The notes below the pieces were generated by a model. The model saw only the letters and a list, made by a program, of their open reading frames with translations, searched no databases and was not told where the DNA came from. A stretch of DNA of 64,000 nt, taken from the NCBI RefSeq assembly GCF_048544455.1, contig NC_133538.1, positions 36,457,469 through 36,521,468 of the forward strand, given 5' to 3'. The first letter of the stretch is position 1. The number at the start of each line of letters is the position of its first letter. The translations under genes were made by a program, and so were the position numbers. Below are positions 20,581 through 30,750 of this stretch, one piece after another. This DNA comes from Silene latifolia (lineage: Eukaryota > Streptophyta > Magnoliopsida > Caryophyllales > Caryophyllaceae).

Positions 20581-21880
20581 CCATCGGGAAATGCCACACA
20601 GCTTTGCCTCTGCTAGGCATGCAACACCCACAATTCAGGAACTCGTTATCCGTCTGGAATTCCCAGGGAAATTTAACCTTCCTCTATCAGTTTTCATTCC
20701 TCACAGGTTGTGACCCCAACAAGCGCTGAAGAATAGGACGAGGAATAAGGAGTTTAACCAGAGGAATCAGATGAAACCCTTGAACATAAACACCTCATCA
20801 GGAAACGTGGAGGTTCCTCACCTTTAAAAGAAAGCCAAAAAAACAGAGAGTAAGCAAGCCAATAACTGAAGGCTCACTTGCCACAACCTCTCAGATAATT
20901 GAAATTTCTGATTAAGATCGTGTAACTTCCCCCTATGAATATTGTCTTATTGGAGGAAAATCTAACCATCTCCTCTTTATTGGCTGCTATAAACCATAAA
21001 GAAGAAAACCACTCCCTAATTCAGGGTGGTACAAGACAAGAAGTATGTACTCCCCATGAAGAAGGCATACCCAACCAAGGGCAACACCTTGAAGTCATGG
21101 GTCAACCAGAAAAGATCCCCAAGGAACCGGGGTTGAACACTGCATCCAAAGCATCATCTCCCATTCATGTTAGCCTCAGCCATGATGATGCATCTCAGAG
21201 GAACATGGATATGACCATGGTTGAGAACGACCGCCAACTCCAAAGTCAAAACCTGGCTATCCAGACTACTACTAAACAAACGGTAACTGAATCCCAGAGT
21301 TTCCAAATCATCATGCGTTCGTCAGGGGAAGATTCTCTCAGGGAAGCTGAAGTTATACAAATGCCATCACCCCCTAGTGGTACCCCCAAAGAGAACATAC
21401 TCGAGAAGCTAACACCACGGTCATAATCATGGCTAGAGCAGTAGCCAATGGCGGGGACTATGTTAAGTTCTCCTTCTGTATTTCCAATCATTGCTAAATT
21501 GGAATGTTTAGCATTGATACCAACCATTAGAAAACTGCTTCAACAGCTCCACAACTTATGCCAAGCTTGCAAGAATACTACTCCTTTCAATGCCCATGTT
21601 CCAAGCTATGTTGATAAGATTAGTGAATTACAAGCCCTCACGCTGAGTGACTTTGACAAGTATGAAAGTCTGCATCAACAACTTAATGCTGAAAACATAT
21701 CTGTGTAGACCATTTGTCATCAAGTATCGTCAGCCTTTGACAGTTAACGTCAGCATAAGCGCCAAATTGAAGAACTTGATCAAAAGATAAGCGATACTGA
21801 GAAAGCACTCAATGAGATGAAAGCTCAACGCCAAGCTCTGTCCAAGGGTTTGTTCGCACTACCCTCTTCACTTGGCTAAC
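20581..21880 (+). pseudogene. Antisense extra ORF of the Tat element, decayed
   Basis: Plus-strand coding-like sequence, opposite to the surrounding pol. Readable parts are PTIQELVIRLEFPGKFNLPL near 20630, an acidic segment (PEESDETLEHKHLIRKR) near 20760, a 163-residue open stretch at 20935-21426, an 86-residue stretch at 21448-21708 and a coiled-coil tail (QIEELDQKISDTEKALNEM) near 21760. Position between pol and the 3' LTR, in antisense, fits the additional ORF of Tat elements, whose products are often plant-mobile-domain-like. I cannot confirm that domain here because the 5' half is lost at the CACTA-I insertion. At least four stops or shifts. Confidence 0.6.
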
Positions 21881-22055
21881 CAACCCATTTGATCCAGGCT
21901 CAAATAGAGAACAGTCACCAGCATACTACTTCCATTAAAGAATCTGGCAGAACTTAGGCATATAGGGGATTCTCGCTCCCAAGCTCTCATGAATGTGATT
22001 ACACATTTTCTGGCTTTTATTCGACAAGGCAACGCCAAGGGCTGATTTTATACGA

Positions 22056-22199
22056 TCAGTGTAATGCCCCAATGTTATCCCAAAATTCTAGATATTGTGT
22101 TTTAATATTTGCTGCGTACTTTTCCCAAATAGTAGGATGATAGTACTTCAAAAATTTGTCGTTTATTCTTCTTTTGAAATGTGTTCCATCAAAGTCTTG
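22056..22199 (-). pseudogene. pol: Tat integrase, last C-terminal residues
   Basis: The minus-strand reading QDFDGTHFKRRINDKFLKYY followed by HPTIWEKYAANIK is the usual closing segment of Gypsy pol (aspartate-rich line, then R-I/V-N-x-K-x-L-K-x-Y). It joins in frame to the fragment at 30651-30750 once the 22205-30645 insertion and one CAAGC copy are removed. Confidence 0.85.
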
Positions 22200-22204
22200 C
22201 AAGC
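22200..22204 (+). repeat. Target-site duplication CAAGC, left
   Basis: CAAGC immediately left of the LTR; identical copy at 30646-30650. A 5-bp duplication is standard for Ty3/Gypsy integrase. Confidence 0.95.
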
Positions 22205-23694
22205 TGATACCGTCGTAGAGTACCAAAGATAGATTTATAATTTCCAAACTACTACTATAGATAGTGGCAGTAAGGGACGAACCACAGAGAGGCGATGCAA
22301 TTATTAGCTGTCTGATTTTAGTCTAAGGTAACAAATGTGTGGGGGTTTGTTTTGAATTGTTCTATAACTAAAGTAAATAAACGAATGATAAAAGAATCTG
22401 GATGAAATCAAATATTTAAAGGGATGCTAAGATGGTCGGTTCACTGTAGTTTCGGCGGCAGAATACTAGGTAAGTCTGAAATAATCACGTGAGACGGGAA
22501 AATAAAAGGTCCTCTCGGTCCACCCTTAACAGGTAGCATCTTTCGATCTAGCTACGGGTCCCTAATATCACTAATGCTGACTCTCGTCCTGAAAAGTGAT
22601 TTAAAAGTCTAAATTAACTTATCTCTCGACCTTATTAATTTAGTCGTCTTAATTAGGTAGTCTATTTCCCTCCCCTATCTTTCGATCTTATCGGGTCGGT
22701 CAATTACTAAGCATTCAACTAGTCGCGTGCACTCGATTCGTCAAATTTAGCAATTAAATTAATTAAAACGGGGTTAATCTCACATGAGTCGGTCGATCGA
22801 CCAGGTAAGCCAGTCGATCGACCATGGCGCGATTTAGGTCTATGAAGATTATGCCGCCTACACTACAGATTCCCTACTTCATAGCACGAATGATTTAGCT
22901 ACTCATGATTATAATAGAAACAGCAATAAGGTTAACAAACAAAGCTATTGAATTCATGATAGAAATAACTAAATATTTAACTAACATAAAACGATAACTC
23001 GGCTTTGGGAATTCTAAACTAGCAATTCTAACTATGAATGAAATAAAGAGTAAACTGAAATTATGGAATTAAAATTACCAGTTGAAAGCAGGAAGAAGGA
23101 TCCAAAGCACGAACGAAAATAAATTGTATTCGATGATTAAGAATTCTAAACTAAACTTGATATTGAACCCTAGATCTTTCCCTAAAATTTGATGATAATG
23201 ACTTCATAATAGGGTTACGTTATATAGGAATATAACGTGATTCTTATTTCCTAAAACCTAATTACATCGGGCTTTCTCGTCTTTTAATTCCTGTCAGATT
23301 AGCGGTTTGGTTGATCGACCAATGGGACCGGTCGATCGACTGAGATGTGCTGAACAGTAGCTTCTGTAAATCGTACGTTGGTCGATCGACTGAAAGCACC
23401 AGTCTATCGACCACTTCAACAGGTACTTGGCTCCAAAAGCTTCGTGAATTCGTCTTTCAGGCCTCGATACACGCACCAAGTTTGCTTCCCGAGTCTTTAC
23501 TCCATGTCAAATGCAATGCCAAATCTTTGGGACGGATTAGAAGCGATTTCCCGCTGAATTCTTCTCATTTCTGCAATATTGTACAAAAACACGAAAGTAG
23601 GCGGAAATGGGAAAATAGTAGCATAAACTACATATTTGAGCTCTGAAATGCGTGTAAAATAGGGTGTAAAACAACATATTTAGGACACACATCA
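22205..23694 (-). repeat. 3' LTR of gag-protease element
   Basis: Read on the minus strand it begins TGATGTGTGTCCTAAATATG at 23694 and ends at TGATACC (plus-strand 22205). It is preceded (plus-strand right side) by the polypurine tract GGTTTGGGGAAGTT. Nearly identical to 29159-30645. It contains three of the paired TCGATCGA motifs. Confidence 0.94.
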
Positions 23695-25941
23695 AACTTC
23701 CCCAAACCAAACTCTTGCTTGTCCCCAAGCAAGAACTAGACTCGATCCTAAAACCTAATGGAACGATTTCAATCTCAGAGTGAAATGCAAACTATAAAGC
23801 CTAAACCAGTTTAATGCTAGAAATCAACAATCAATTAGCGATGTGAATCATGCAAACGAGTTATGTAGTCTTTAAAAACTGTTGAACCATCAACTTTAGA
23901 GACTCATCATTACGGACTCTTACGGGTCGCTCATATCACACATAAGCACAGGTGAATATATGTAAAAGATAGAATTCATTTTGTAGTGACACTCACCTAA
24001 CTACGACCTATAAGAACATGCCTGCAATATAATATGAAAATAATCTCTACAACCGTATATATGCATTCCAACCAAACAAATTACCATGACACATGCCGAG
24101 GTAGATATGGATATGTGAGGCTATGGGCAGGAAGGGCTAAGATAAATTTGGATAAAAACAGAGTTAAAAGCCAAGCTAGTAACTAAGGGAACCAAATTAA
24201 TAACAACTGCCAACTTCTTGCTCAAGATTAAATCGATGAAACGGTGCTAACAGTAAGCACGAATCTCACAATTTCCATAAATAGTCAACTCCCCATAAGA
24301 TACAAATATAACTTGGGAGCAAAAATCGCCATTTAACAAGACCTTGAATTATGCAATTTTTATTTCTCTCCGCTACTGCAGCAAGCAGTCGATCGACCAA
24401 GTGGGACGGTCGACCGACTGATTCTCCTTTTTTTTCGAATCATTTTTTTCTTTCTTTTTTCTTTTCTAGACCTTTTCTTGACCTTTTCATGACCTTTTCT
24501 TGTCCTTTTAATCTTCCCAACATCATTCTCATAAAGAGCATTAGCTACCAAAAACGAAATAACAATCCCGAGACATAAACTACTAGCTTGACAAGGGCAG
24601 GCTAAATGTAGGATGTAGTAACGGGACAAAAAGGCTATTTTTGGCAGTGTGGAGCTTATGGGCAAAATGAATAAGGGGGCGACCTCTTCTACATGTGTCA
24701 ACTAACCACGAACCCGAATGCATACAGGTATTAAGTAGATTAAGTTCATATTTATGCAAATTTATATAACATGTCTCACAACGAGTAACTACTCACATTC
24801 CTAGATAAACCGGTCATGAATGACACCAGTTATATGGCTCTAAACCTCAGAAAATGATGTAGTTTGCCATAAATCCAAGTCAACTCTAAAGTTCAGCAAT
24901 AAATTTAACGAAAACTCGTAGACAATGCAAATGATTCTACTAATAACATGTCAATTAAGCACGGCTTAGGCATAAACAGATGAAAATGCAATGTCATCGT
25001 TGAAATACTACCGTTCCGACTCGACCTACATGCTAAAATAAACGTGCAATTTTTGAATTTTTTGAAATATTTTCAATTTTTTTTTTGAATTTTGTATTTA
25101 TATAGGAAATAAATATATAGGAAATAAATAACAAATGCAAACTGAAGTGCAATAAATGTGAAACAGAAATGCAATAAAACATGTGAATGCAACACAAAAC
25201 CCTTCCCCAAAGCAAATCACACAATGTCCCCATTGTGCAAAATCATGTAATGAAATAAAAGGGAAACGGGAATTTGCGATAAATTAACTAAATAAGACAT
25301 GAAGAGGAACTCGAAAACTCACAAGACTTTAAGCGCAGCAAAAGGAAACCTCCCCAAACCAGCATGAGCTAGGAGGTTTCAGTAGCCAACAGTGCTACCA
25401 TAGGTACCTGAAAAGAGACAAAAGTACCGCGCGTAATTCCAAAAAAGCAATTTAAGAAACGCAAAATTATGTACAAAATAAGAAAACGGAAGAAAACAGA
25501 AATAAATCGGAGAATAAAGTGGAGAAAAGACTCCCTCAACTCCGCAAATCGACCAAACACAGCAGGGGAATGATCGATAACAAGTACAGCAGCGAACATG
25601 GTCGATCGACCATATCATCCAGTCGATCGACCAGGATGACATGAACAGAAGCTCATGTAGCTGTAGCTGTCAGTCGATCGACCACTCAGGCCAGTCGATC
25701 GACTGAGAAACCAGCTGTAAGTTTCTGATTTCGTCTAATTAGCTCAATAAATTGAGCTAATGTGATCTATGAACTTGCAAATGCACATAATAACGCGCCT
25801 AAAATTGCGCAAAGCCCAAAGTAAAAGTCTAAAGTCTTTAAAATCCTAAGCAAACTTATTAAAGCGAAGTCTCGCGCAAACCAAAACAATAAAAAGTCTA
25901 ACAAAAGCAATAAAATGTCTTTTTAGAAAAGCCTTAATCAA
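23695..25941 (-). other. Noncoding 3' region of gag-protease element
   Basis: This fills the place where RT and integrase would lie in an autonomous element. No domain is found on either strand; ORFs here are short and low complexity (Phe/Ser/Arg runs). It contains three palindrome pairs, a TTTTCTTGACCTTTTC-type direct repeat near 24465-24510, and two inverted repeats: CTTGCTTG...CAAGCAAG near 23712-23732 and GAAACCTCC...GGAGGTTTC at about 25347-25381. The polypurine tract is at its left edge. Confidence 0.75.
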
Positions 25942-27578
25942 CTAATAGTTGATCAAGAATGTCCACGGAATGGCCCACTTGCTCGGCTTCTGACTACAAG
26001 AAATAGCCTCTACAGTGCTCATTTTCTCAGCTGCACTCCTATCAATCCCAATATCCGCAGAACTCAACGGATCAACGTCTCTAACATCATCCCAATCAAT
26101 GACCTCATCTGGCTCATCGACATCCGAATCGGACTCCGTCACCTTGACTGGCTCCTCATCAGGCTCCTCATCTGTACTATAGCTAAGACATCCTAGGCCG
26201 CCTCTTTGAACGATTGGCTCCTTCACAGTTGGAGCAATAAATGGCTCTAACTTCCCCAAACCATTTCCTGCAATATCTAAAACAGAAGAATCTTCCTCTA
26301 ATTTGCTCCCAATCAGGGGCGGAGGTGTTATAACAGGAGTAGGCATAGGGGAAGGCATATCAGAAAGCACAAAATAAGATTTCTTCTCAGAAATCGTATT
26401 ACAAGTGACTGGCCACATAAGATCTTTCTTCTTAGTTGTCTGGGCAAAAACAATGGACTGTTTCCCTACTTTAAAGGTCAATGTTCCTGAGCCAACATCT
26501 ATAACTGCACGAGCAGTGTGCAGAAATGGTCTACCCAAAATGATAGGAATGTGAGCATCCTCGGGTATATCTAGTACAACGAAGTCAACTGGGAAAAAGA
26601 ACTTTCCTATTTGCACAGAATATCCTCTAAGACTCCTATAGGCCGGACCGCGAACGATCGACCATCTGTCTTTGTCATGTTAGTGACTGCAAACCTAGTC
26701 AATTTCAATTTCTTAGCAAGACTCAATGGCATAACACTAATACTGGCCCCTAGATCAGACAACGCCTTCTCAATAGAAAAGGTGACAATATTACATGGGA
26801 CTGAAAAACTACCTGGGTCTGCTAGCTTATGAGGTGCAGTATGAGTCAAATAAGAACATGACTCCTCAGTTAGTGCGACAGATTGCACAGTATCAAGTGA
26901 CTTCTTTATAGACAAAAGCTGCTTCATAAATTTCATGTAAGCAGGCACTTGATTAACTAATTCAAGGAAAGGAACTTGCACATTTAAACTACGAATAACA
27001 TTTTCAAATTTGTTAAACGATACCTGTTCCTTTGTCGGCACCAATCTTTCTGGATAAGGGGCTGTAAGAAGCAACTTAGCCCTCTCCTCTAGGTCTCTCA
27101 AACCAGCATCAGTGGACTTAGGCTGAAAATCCACTACTTTGTCCTTGTTGTAGCTCGAACCTTCTTCAGACCGTCTCAAGAGTGAACCATTAATCGTCAT
27201 TGGCTCATACTTTGGAACTGGAACAGACCCATCAGCATTTGGATCTTGCCATAATAATTTCGGAGTTGTCGTACCCCGAAACAAGTAGTCCCTCAAGTTA
27301 TCTGGCATTGGAGGACGAAAAGGTTCACGATCAGCAGCATGCTCAGTCGATCGACCAGGTTGGTCAATCGATCGACTGACTTCCTCAGAACCAGAAGCTG
27401 TACTGTTTCGCGGCCTGGTCGATCGACCGGGTATGGCAGTCGATCGACTCATATACCTGTTGATCGTCTTTTTCTTGCTTCTGTTCACTACGGCCTTTTT
27501 CTTGCTCGGTTCCGCCTCATCTTTTTCAGTGACATCTTCGACCATAGCGGGCCCATCAAGGGTAGACCCACTCCTCAA
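25942..27578 (-). pseudogene. Aspartic protease region of gag-protease element
   Basis: Two overlapping minus-strand frames, 27578-26607 and 26616-25942, form one product split by a frameshift at about 26615. The first encodes basic spacer sequence and a retroviral-type protease start, ALSDLGASISVMPLSLAKKL, where the usual catalytic D-[ST]-G reads D-L-G as in many Athila proteases. The second continues with DFVVLDIPEDAHIPIILGRP and FLHTARAVIDVGSGTLTF, the protease core. It ends after an acidic tail (EEPDEEPVKVTESDSDVDEP) with a true stop and no RT. Two palindrome pairs lie within the spacer and keep the reading frame. Confidence 0.87.
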
Positions 27579-27751
27579 AGTGATAGCATTTAGGGTCTCT
27601 TTTTTATCCGGCTGCGACGGTAATTACCCCGGAACTCGAGTTGCAATTTTGCTTGCCAGTTGGGCAATTTGACTCTCTAACATTTTTGTAGAAGTCTCTC
27701 TAGCTTGAGACTCCTTTTGCAGCAAACCCGACAGATTTTGAACCATGTTTT

Positions 27752-28217
27752 TCAACTCAGAAATGTCAGAACTTTGAAATTGCTACCGCGGCAAATAGGG
27801 AGGCCTTTGAAATTGCTGCTGTTTATGAGGAGGCACATAACTCTGCTGTTGCTGCTGTTGTGGACCGGGATTAAGGACATTCTGGTTAGTCCACCTAAAA
27901 TTGGGGTGGACATTAGAGGGATCGGGATAAGTGCCAGTTCGCCTATAATGTTGAAAGGCAGCACATATTTCATTCGAGCTGGTACAAAATTCCGAAACAT
28001 GTCCCTCTGCACCACATCTTTTGAATGTAAAGGGACCGTCTGAAACTGCATTAACTTTATATATACCTCCCTTTTGAGATCCCCCAAAATCTGTCTTGTC
28101 AAATCTCGCAATAAGGGCTTCTATTGCAGCTACAACAGGAGATTCGGCCGATCTTCTCTGATTTCCTCTAGAATTTCCATGCTCTGCTTTATGGATGGCA
28201 ATGTCATCAATGATTTT
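27752..28217 (-). pseudogene. gag: Gag zinc-knuckle and Gln-rich segment
   Basis: Between gag and protease the minus strand reads FDKTDFGGSQKGGIYKVNAV, then FKRCGAEGHVSEFC, a degraded CCHC knuckle in which the first cysteine is not visible. A Gln-rich run (PGPQQQQQQSYVPPHKQQQ) follows. These lie out of frame with the listed ORF at 27752-28111, which is antisense noise from another frame. Links the capsid domain to the protease. Confidence 0.65.
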
Positions 28218-29032
28218 TCACCCCTTTGTCTCACCGCTATTTTCTTGAAATCTCCTATTAGCTGCAGCATCTATTATAGCTCTTTGATCGTCATAAAGAC
28301 CATTGTAGAATTGGTTGCACAAAAACCATTTCTCAAACCTATGGTGCGGAATGGTTCGCACTAGTCTCTTGAAACGGACCCATGCCTCATGAAAATCTTC
28401 ATCTTTACCCTGTTTAAAGCTCGTGATCTGAGCTCTAATCGCATTGGTCTTCGAGGCAGAGAAATATTTCTTGTAAAATGCTAGGGCCATCGAATTCCAA
28501 TCTGTAATCCCGTTAACAGCTCGATTCAAATCTCGGTACCATTCCCTTGCAGCATCACGAAGCGAGAATATGAACATCGTCTCCTTCACCTGGTCCTGGG
28601 TCACACCTGCTGGTGGGGGTATGGAAAAGCAGTAGTCAATGAATGTCTCCATATGTTTAGCTACATCTTCATTTGCAGCTCCCCCAAATTGGTTTCTCTC
28701 AACCAAGTTAATATAAAACGGTTTTGGCTCGAATTTCCTTTCCGTCCCGGCTGGCAACGCGAATCCCTTATAGAGATTCCAGCTTTTGGCTCGGAGTGAC
28801 TGGCTATACTTGCTTCTTCAGCCATATCTGGAGATGTAACGGTCTCAGCTGAGGAAGTAGAAACAGGAGATGAAGGTGGATCCTCCTCAAATAGCTCGTT
28901 CTCGTAGTAACTGGACAGAGTACTCAGCTCTTCCTCTGTCGGCAATACTCTAGATGATCGTCTCAACTCGCGCAAAGTCCTTTCGATCTCAGGATCTAAT
29001 GGTCTCAATTTACCAGCCTGTGACCTACGCAT
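28218..29032 (-). pseudogene. gag: Gag capsid domain of gag-protease element
   Basis: The product begins at ATG 29032 (MRRSQAGKLRPLDPEIERTL), 100 bp after the primer site, and reads an acidic N-terminus. Near 28750 a frameshift moves it to the frame with FEPKPFYINLVERNQFGGAA, FSLRDAAREWYRDLNRAVNG, WNSMALAFYKKYF and DEDFHEAWVRFKRLVRTIPH. These are the standard blocks of the Retrotrans_gag domain of Athila/Tat elements, which forms the virus-like particle. The capsid part (179 residues) is intact apart from the shift. Confidence 0.92.
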
Positions 29033-29135
29033 AAGAGGAAACTACAAGTAGAATATGAGAAAAGTTTAAGGAACAGATGTCCCTTAAACTAAGATAGAGA
29101 CTAAAATAAAAACTACTAAAAATTAAACAATTGCC

Positions 29136-29153
29136 TCCCCGGCAACGGCGCCA
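29136..29153 (-). promoter_or_regulatory. Primer-binding site, tRNA-Asp type
   Basis: Minus strand TGGCGCCGTTGCCGGGGA lies 5 bp after the end of the 5' LTR. It is the sequence complementary to the tRNA-Asp 3' end, used by Athila-type elements to start minus-strand DNA synthesis. Confidence 0.9.
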
Positions 29154-29158
29154 AAATT

Positions 29159-30645
29159 TGATACCGTCGTAGAGTACCAAAGATAGATTTATAATTTCCA
29201 AACTACTACTATAGATAGCGGCAGTCAGGGTCGAACCACAGAGAGGCGATGCAATTAATAGCTGTCTGATTTTAGTCTAAGGTAACAAATGTGTGGGGGT
29301 TTGTTTTGAATTGTTCTATAACTAAAGTAAATAAACGAGTGATAAAAGAAACTGGATGAAATCAAATATTTAAAGGGATGCTAAGATGGTCGGTTCACTG
29401 TAGTTTCGGCGGCAGAATACTAGGTAAGTCTGAAATAATCACGTGAGACGGGAAAATAAAAGGTCCTCTCAGTCCACCCTTAACAGGTAGCATCTTTCGA
29501 TCTAGCTACGAGTCCCTAATATCACTAGTGCTGACTCTCGTCCTGAAAAGTGATTTAAAAGTCTAAATTAACTTATCTCTCGACCTTATTAATTTAGTCG
29601 TCTTAATTAGGTAGTCTATTTCCCTCCCCTATCTTTCGATCTTATCGGGTCGGTCAATTCCTAAGCATTCAACTAGTCGCGTGCACTCGATTCGTCAAAT
29701 TTAGCAATTAAATTAATTAAAACGAGGTTAATCTCACATGAGCCGGTCGATCGACCAGGTAAGCCAGTCGATCGACCATGGCGCGATTTAGGTCTATGAA
29801 GATTATGCCGCCTACACTACAGATTCCCTACATCCTAGCACGAATGATTTAGCTACTCATGATTATAATAGAAACAGCAATAAGGTTAACAAACAAAGCT
29901 ACTGAATTCATGATAGAAATAACTAAATATTTAACTAACATAAAAAAATAACTCGGCTTTGGGAATTCTAAACTAGCAATTCTAACTATGAACGAAATTA
30001 AGAGTAAACTGAAATTATGGAATTAAAATTACCAGTTGAAAGCAGGAAGAAGGATCCAAAGCACGAACGAAAATAAATTGTATTCGATGATTAAGAATTC
30101 TAAACTAAACTTGATATTGAACCCTAGATCTTTCCCTAAAATTCGATGATAATGACTTCATAATAGGGTTACGTTATATAGGAATATAACGTGATTCTTA
30201 TTTCCTAAAACCTAATTACATTAGGCTTTCTCATCTTTTAATTCCCATCGGATTAGCGGTTTGGTTGATCGACCAATGGGACCGGTCGATCGACTGAGAT
30301 GTGCTGAACAGTAGCTTCTGTAAATCGCACGCTGGTCGATCGACTGAAAGCACTAGTCTATCGACCACTTCAACAGGTACTTGGCTCCAAAAGCTTCGTG
30401 AATTCATCTTTCAGGCCTCGATACGCGCACCAAGTTTGCTTCCCGAGTCTTTACTCCATGTCAAATGCAATGCCAAGTACTCGGGTGGATTAACTTGATT
30501 TCCGCTGAATTCTTCTCATTTCTGCAATATTGTACAAAAACACGAAAGTAGACGAAAATGGGAAAATAGTAGCATAAACTACATATTTGAGCTCTGAACT
30601 GCGTGTAAAATAGGGTGTAAAACAACATATTTAGGACACGCATCA
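29159..30645 (-). repeat. 5' LTR of gag-protease element
   Basis: Minus-strand start TGATGCGTGTCCTAAATATG at 30645. A TATA-like TATATAAC on the minus strand sits near 30175-30185, within the near-palindrome GTTATATAGGAATATAAC. Matches 22205-23694 throughout; a small cluster of changes near 30475-30495 (TACTCGGGTGGATTAACTTG against a different 20-mer) is the largest local difference. Confidence 0.94.
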
Positions 30646-30650
30646 CAAGC
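30646..30650 (+). repeat. Target-site duplication CAAGC, right
   Basis: Matches 22200-22204 exactly. Confidence 0.95.
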
Positions 30651-30750
30651 CATACACATTACCTGAAAAAACTTTAGTTAGTTTAAATGACCCTTCCCAT
30701 CTAGGTGACCATTTTCCATAGAATTGATCCTTATGCCGTTCGGGCAAAAT
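30651..30750 (-). pseudogene. pol: Tat integrase C-terminal fragment between two insertions
   Basis: A 105-bp island of Tat pol. The minus strand reads ILPERHKDQFYGKWSPRWEG then SFKLTKVFSGNVYGL, the chromodomain-side GKWSPxWEGP motif of Gypsy integrases. On its right the Copia element is inserted after AAAAT; on its left the gag-protease element after CAAGC. Confidence 0.9.
30746..30750 (+). repeat. Target-site duplication AAAAT, left
   Basis: AAAAT directly before the Copia LTR, repeated at 49868-49872. A 5-bp duplication as expected for Copia. Confidence 0.92.

Larger units (their letters stand above)
22791..30367. repeat. Dispersed paired TCGATCGA palindromes, 21-bp spacing
   Basis: Two palindromes of form GRTCGATCGACY lie exactly 21 bp apart (start to start) at 22791-22823, 23309-23342, 23380-23413, 24386-24420, 25600-25632, 25671-25707, 27344-27378 and 27417-27449, and in the second LTR at 29745-29777, 30263-30296 and 30334-30367. 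Single mismatches occur, but the spacing does not change. They fall in LTR, noncoding and protease-leader coding DNA alike. A lone degenerate copy (ACGATCGACC) lies at about 26656. On the minus strand the pair often reads SRSTxPxGRST. Confidence 0.9.
22205..30645 (-). mobile_element. Athila-like gag-protease-only LTR retrotransposon
   Basis: Two LTRs of about 1.49 kb bound an 8.4-kb element with the 5-bp duplication CAAGC on both sides. On the minus strand the order is 5' LTR, tRNA-Asp-type primer site, gag, zinc knuckle, aspartic protease, about 2.2 kb of noncoding DNA, polypurine tract, 3' LTR. There is no RT, RNase H or integrase, so it was a non-autonomous element copied by a relative, of the kind called TR-GAG. 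I count roughly 35-40 differences between the LTRs by eye, so insertion was fairly recent compared with its Tat host. Confidence 0.93.

Noticed and set aside
22791-22823. TCGATCGA pairs as simple satellite DNA
   Set aside because: Sites are dispersed and single, not tandem; only the internal spacing is constant.
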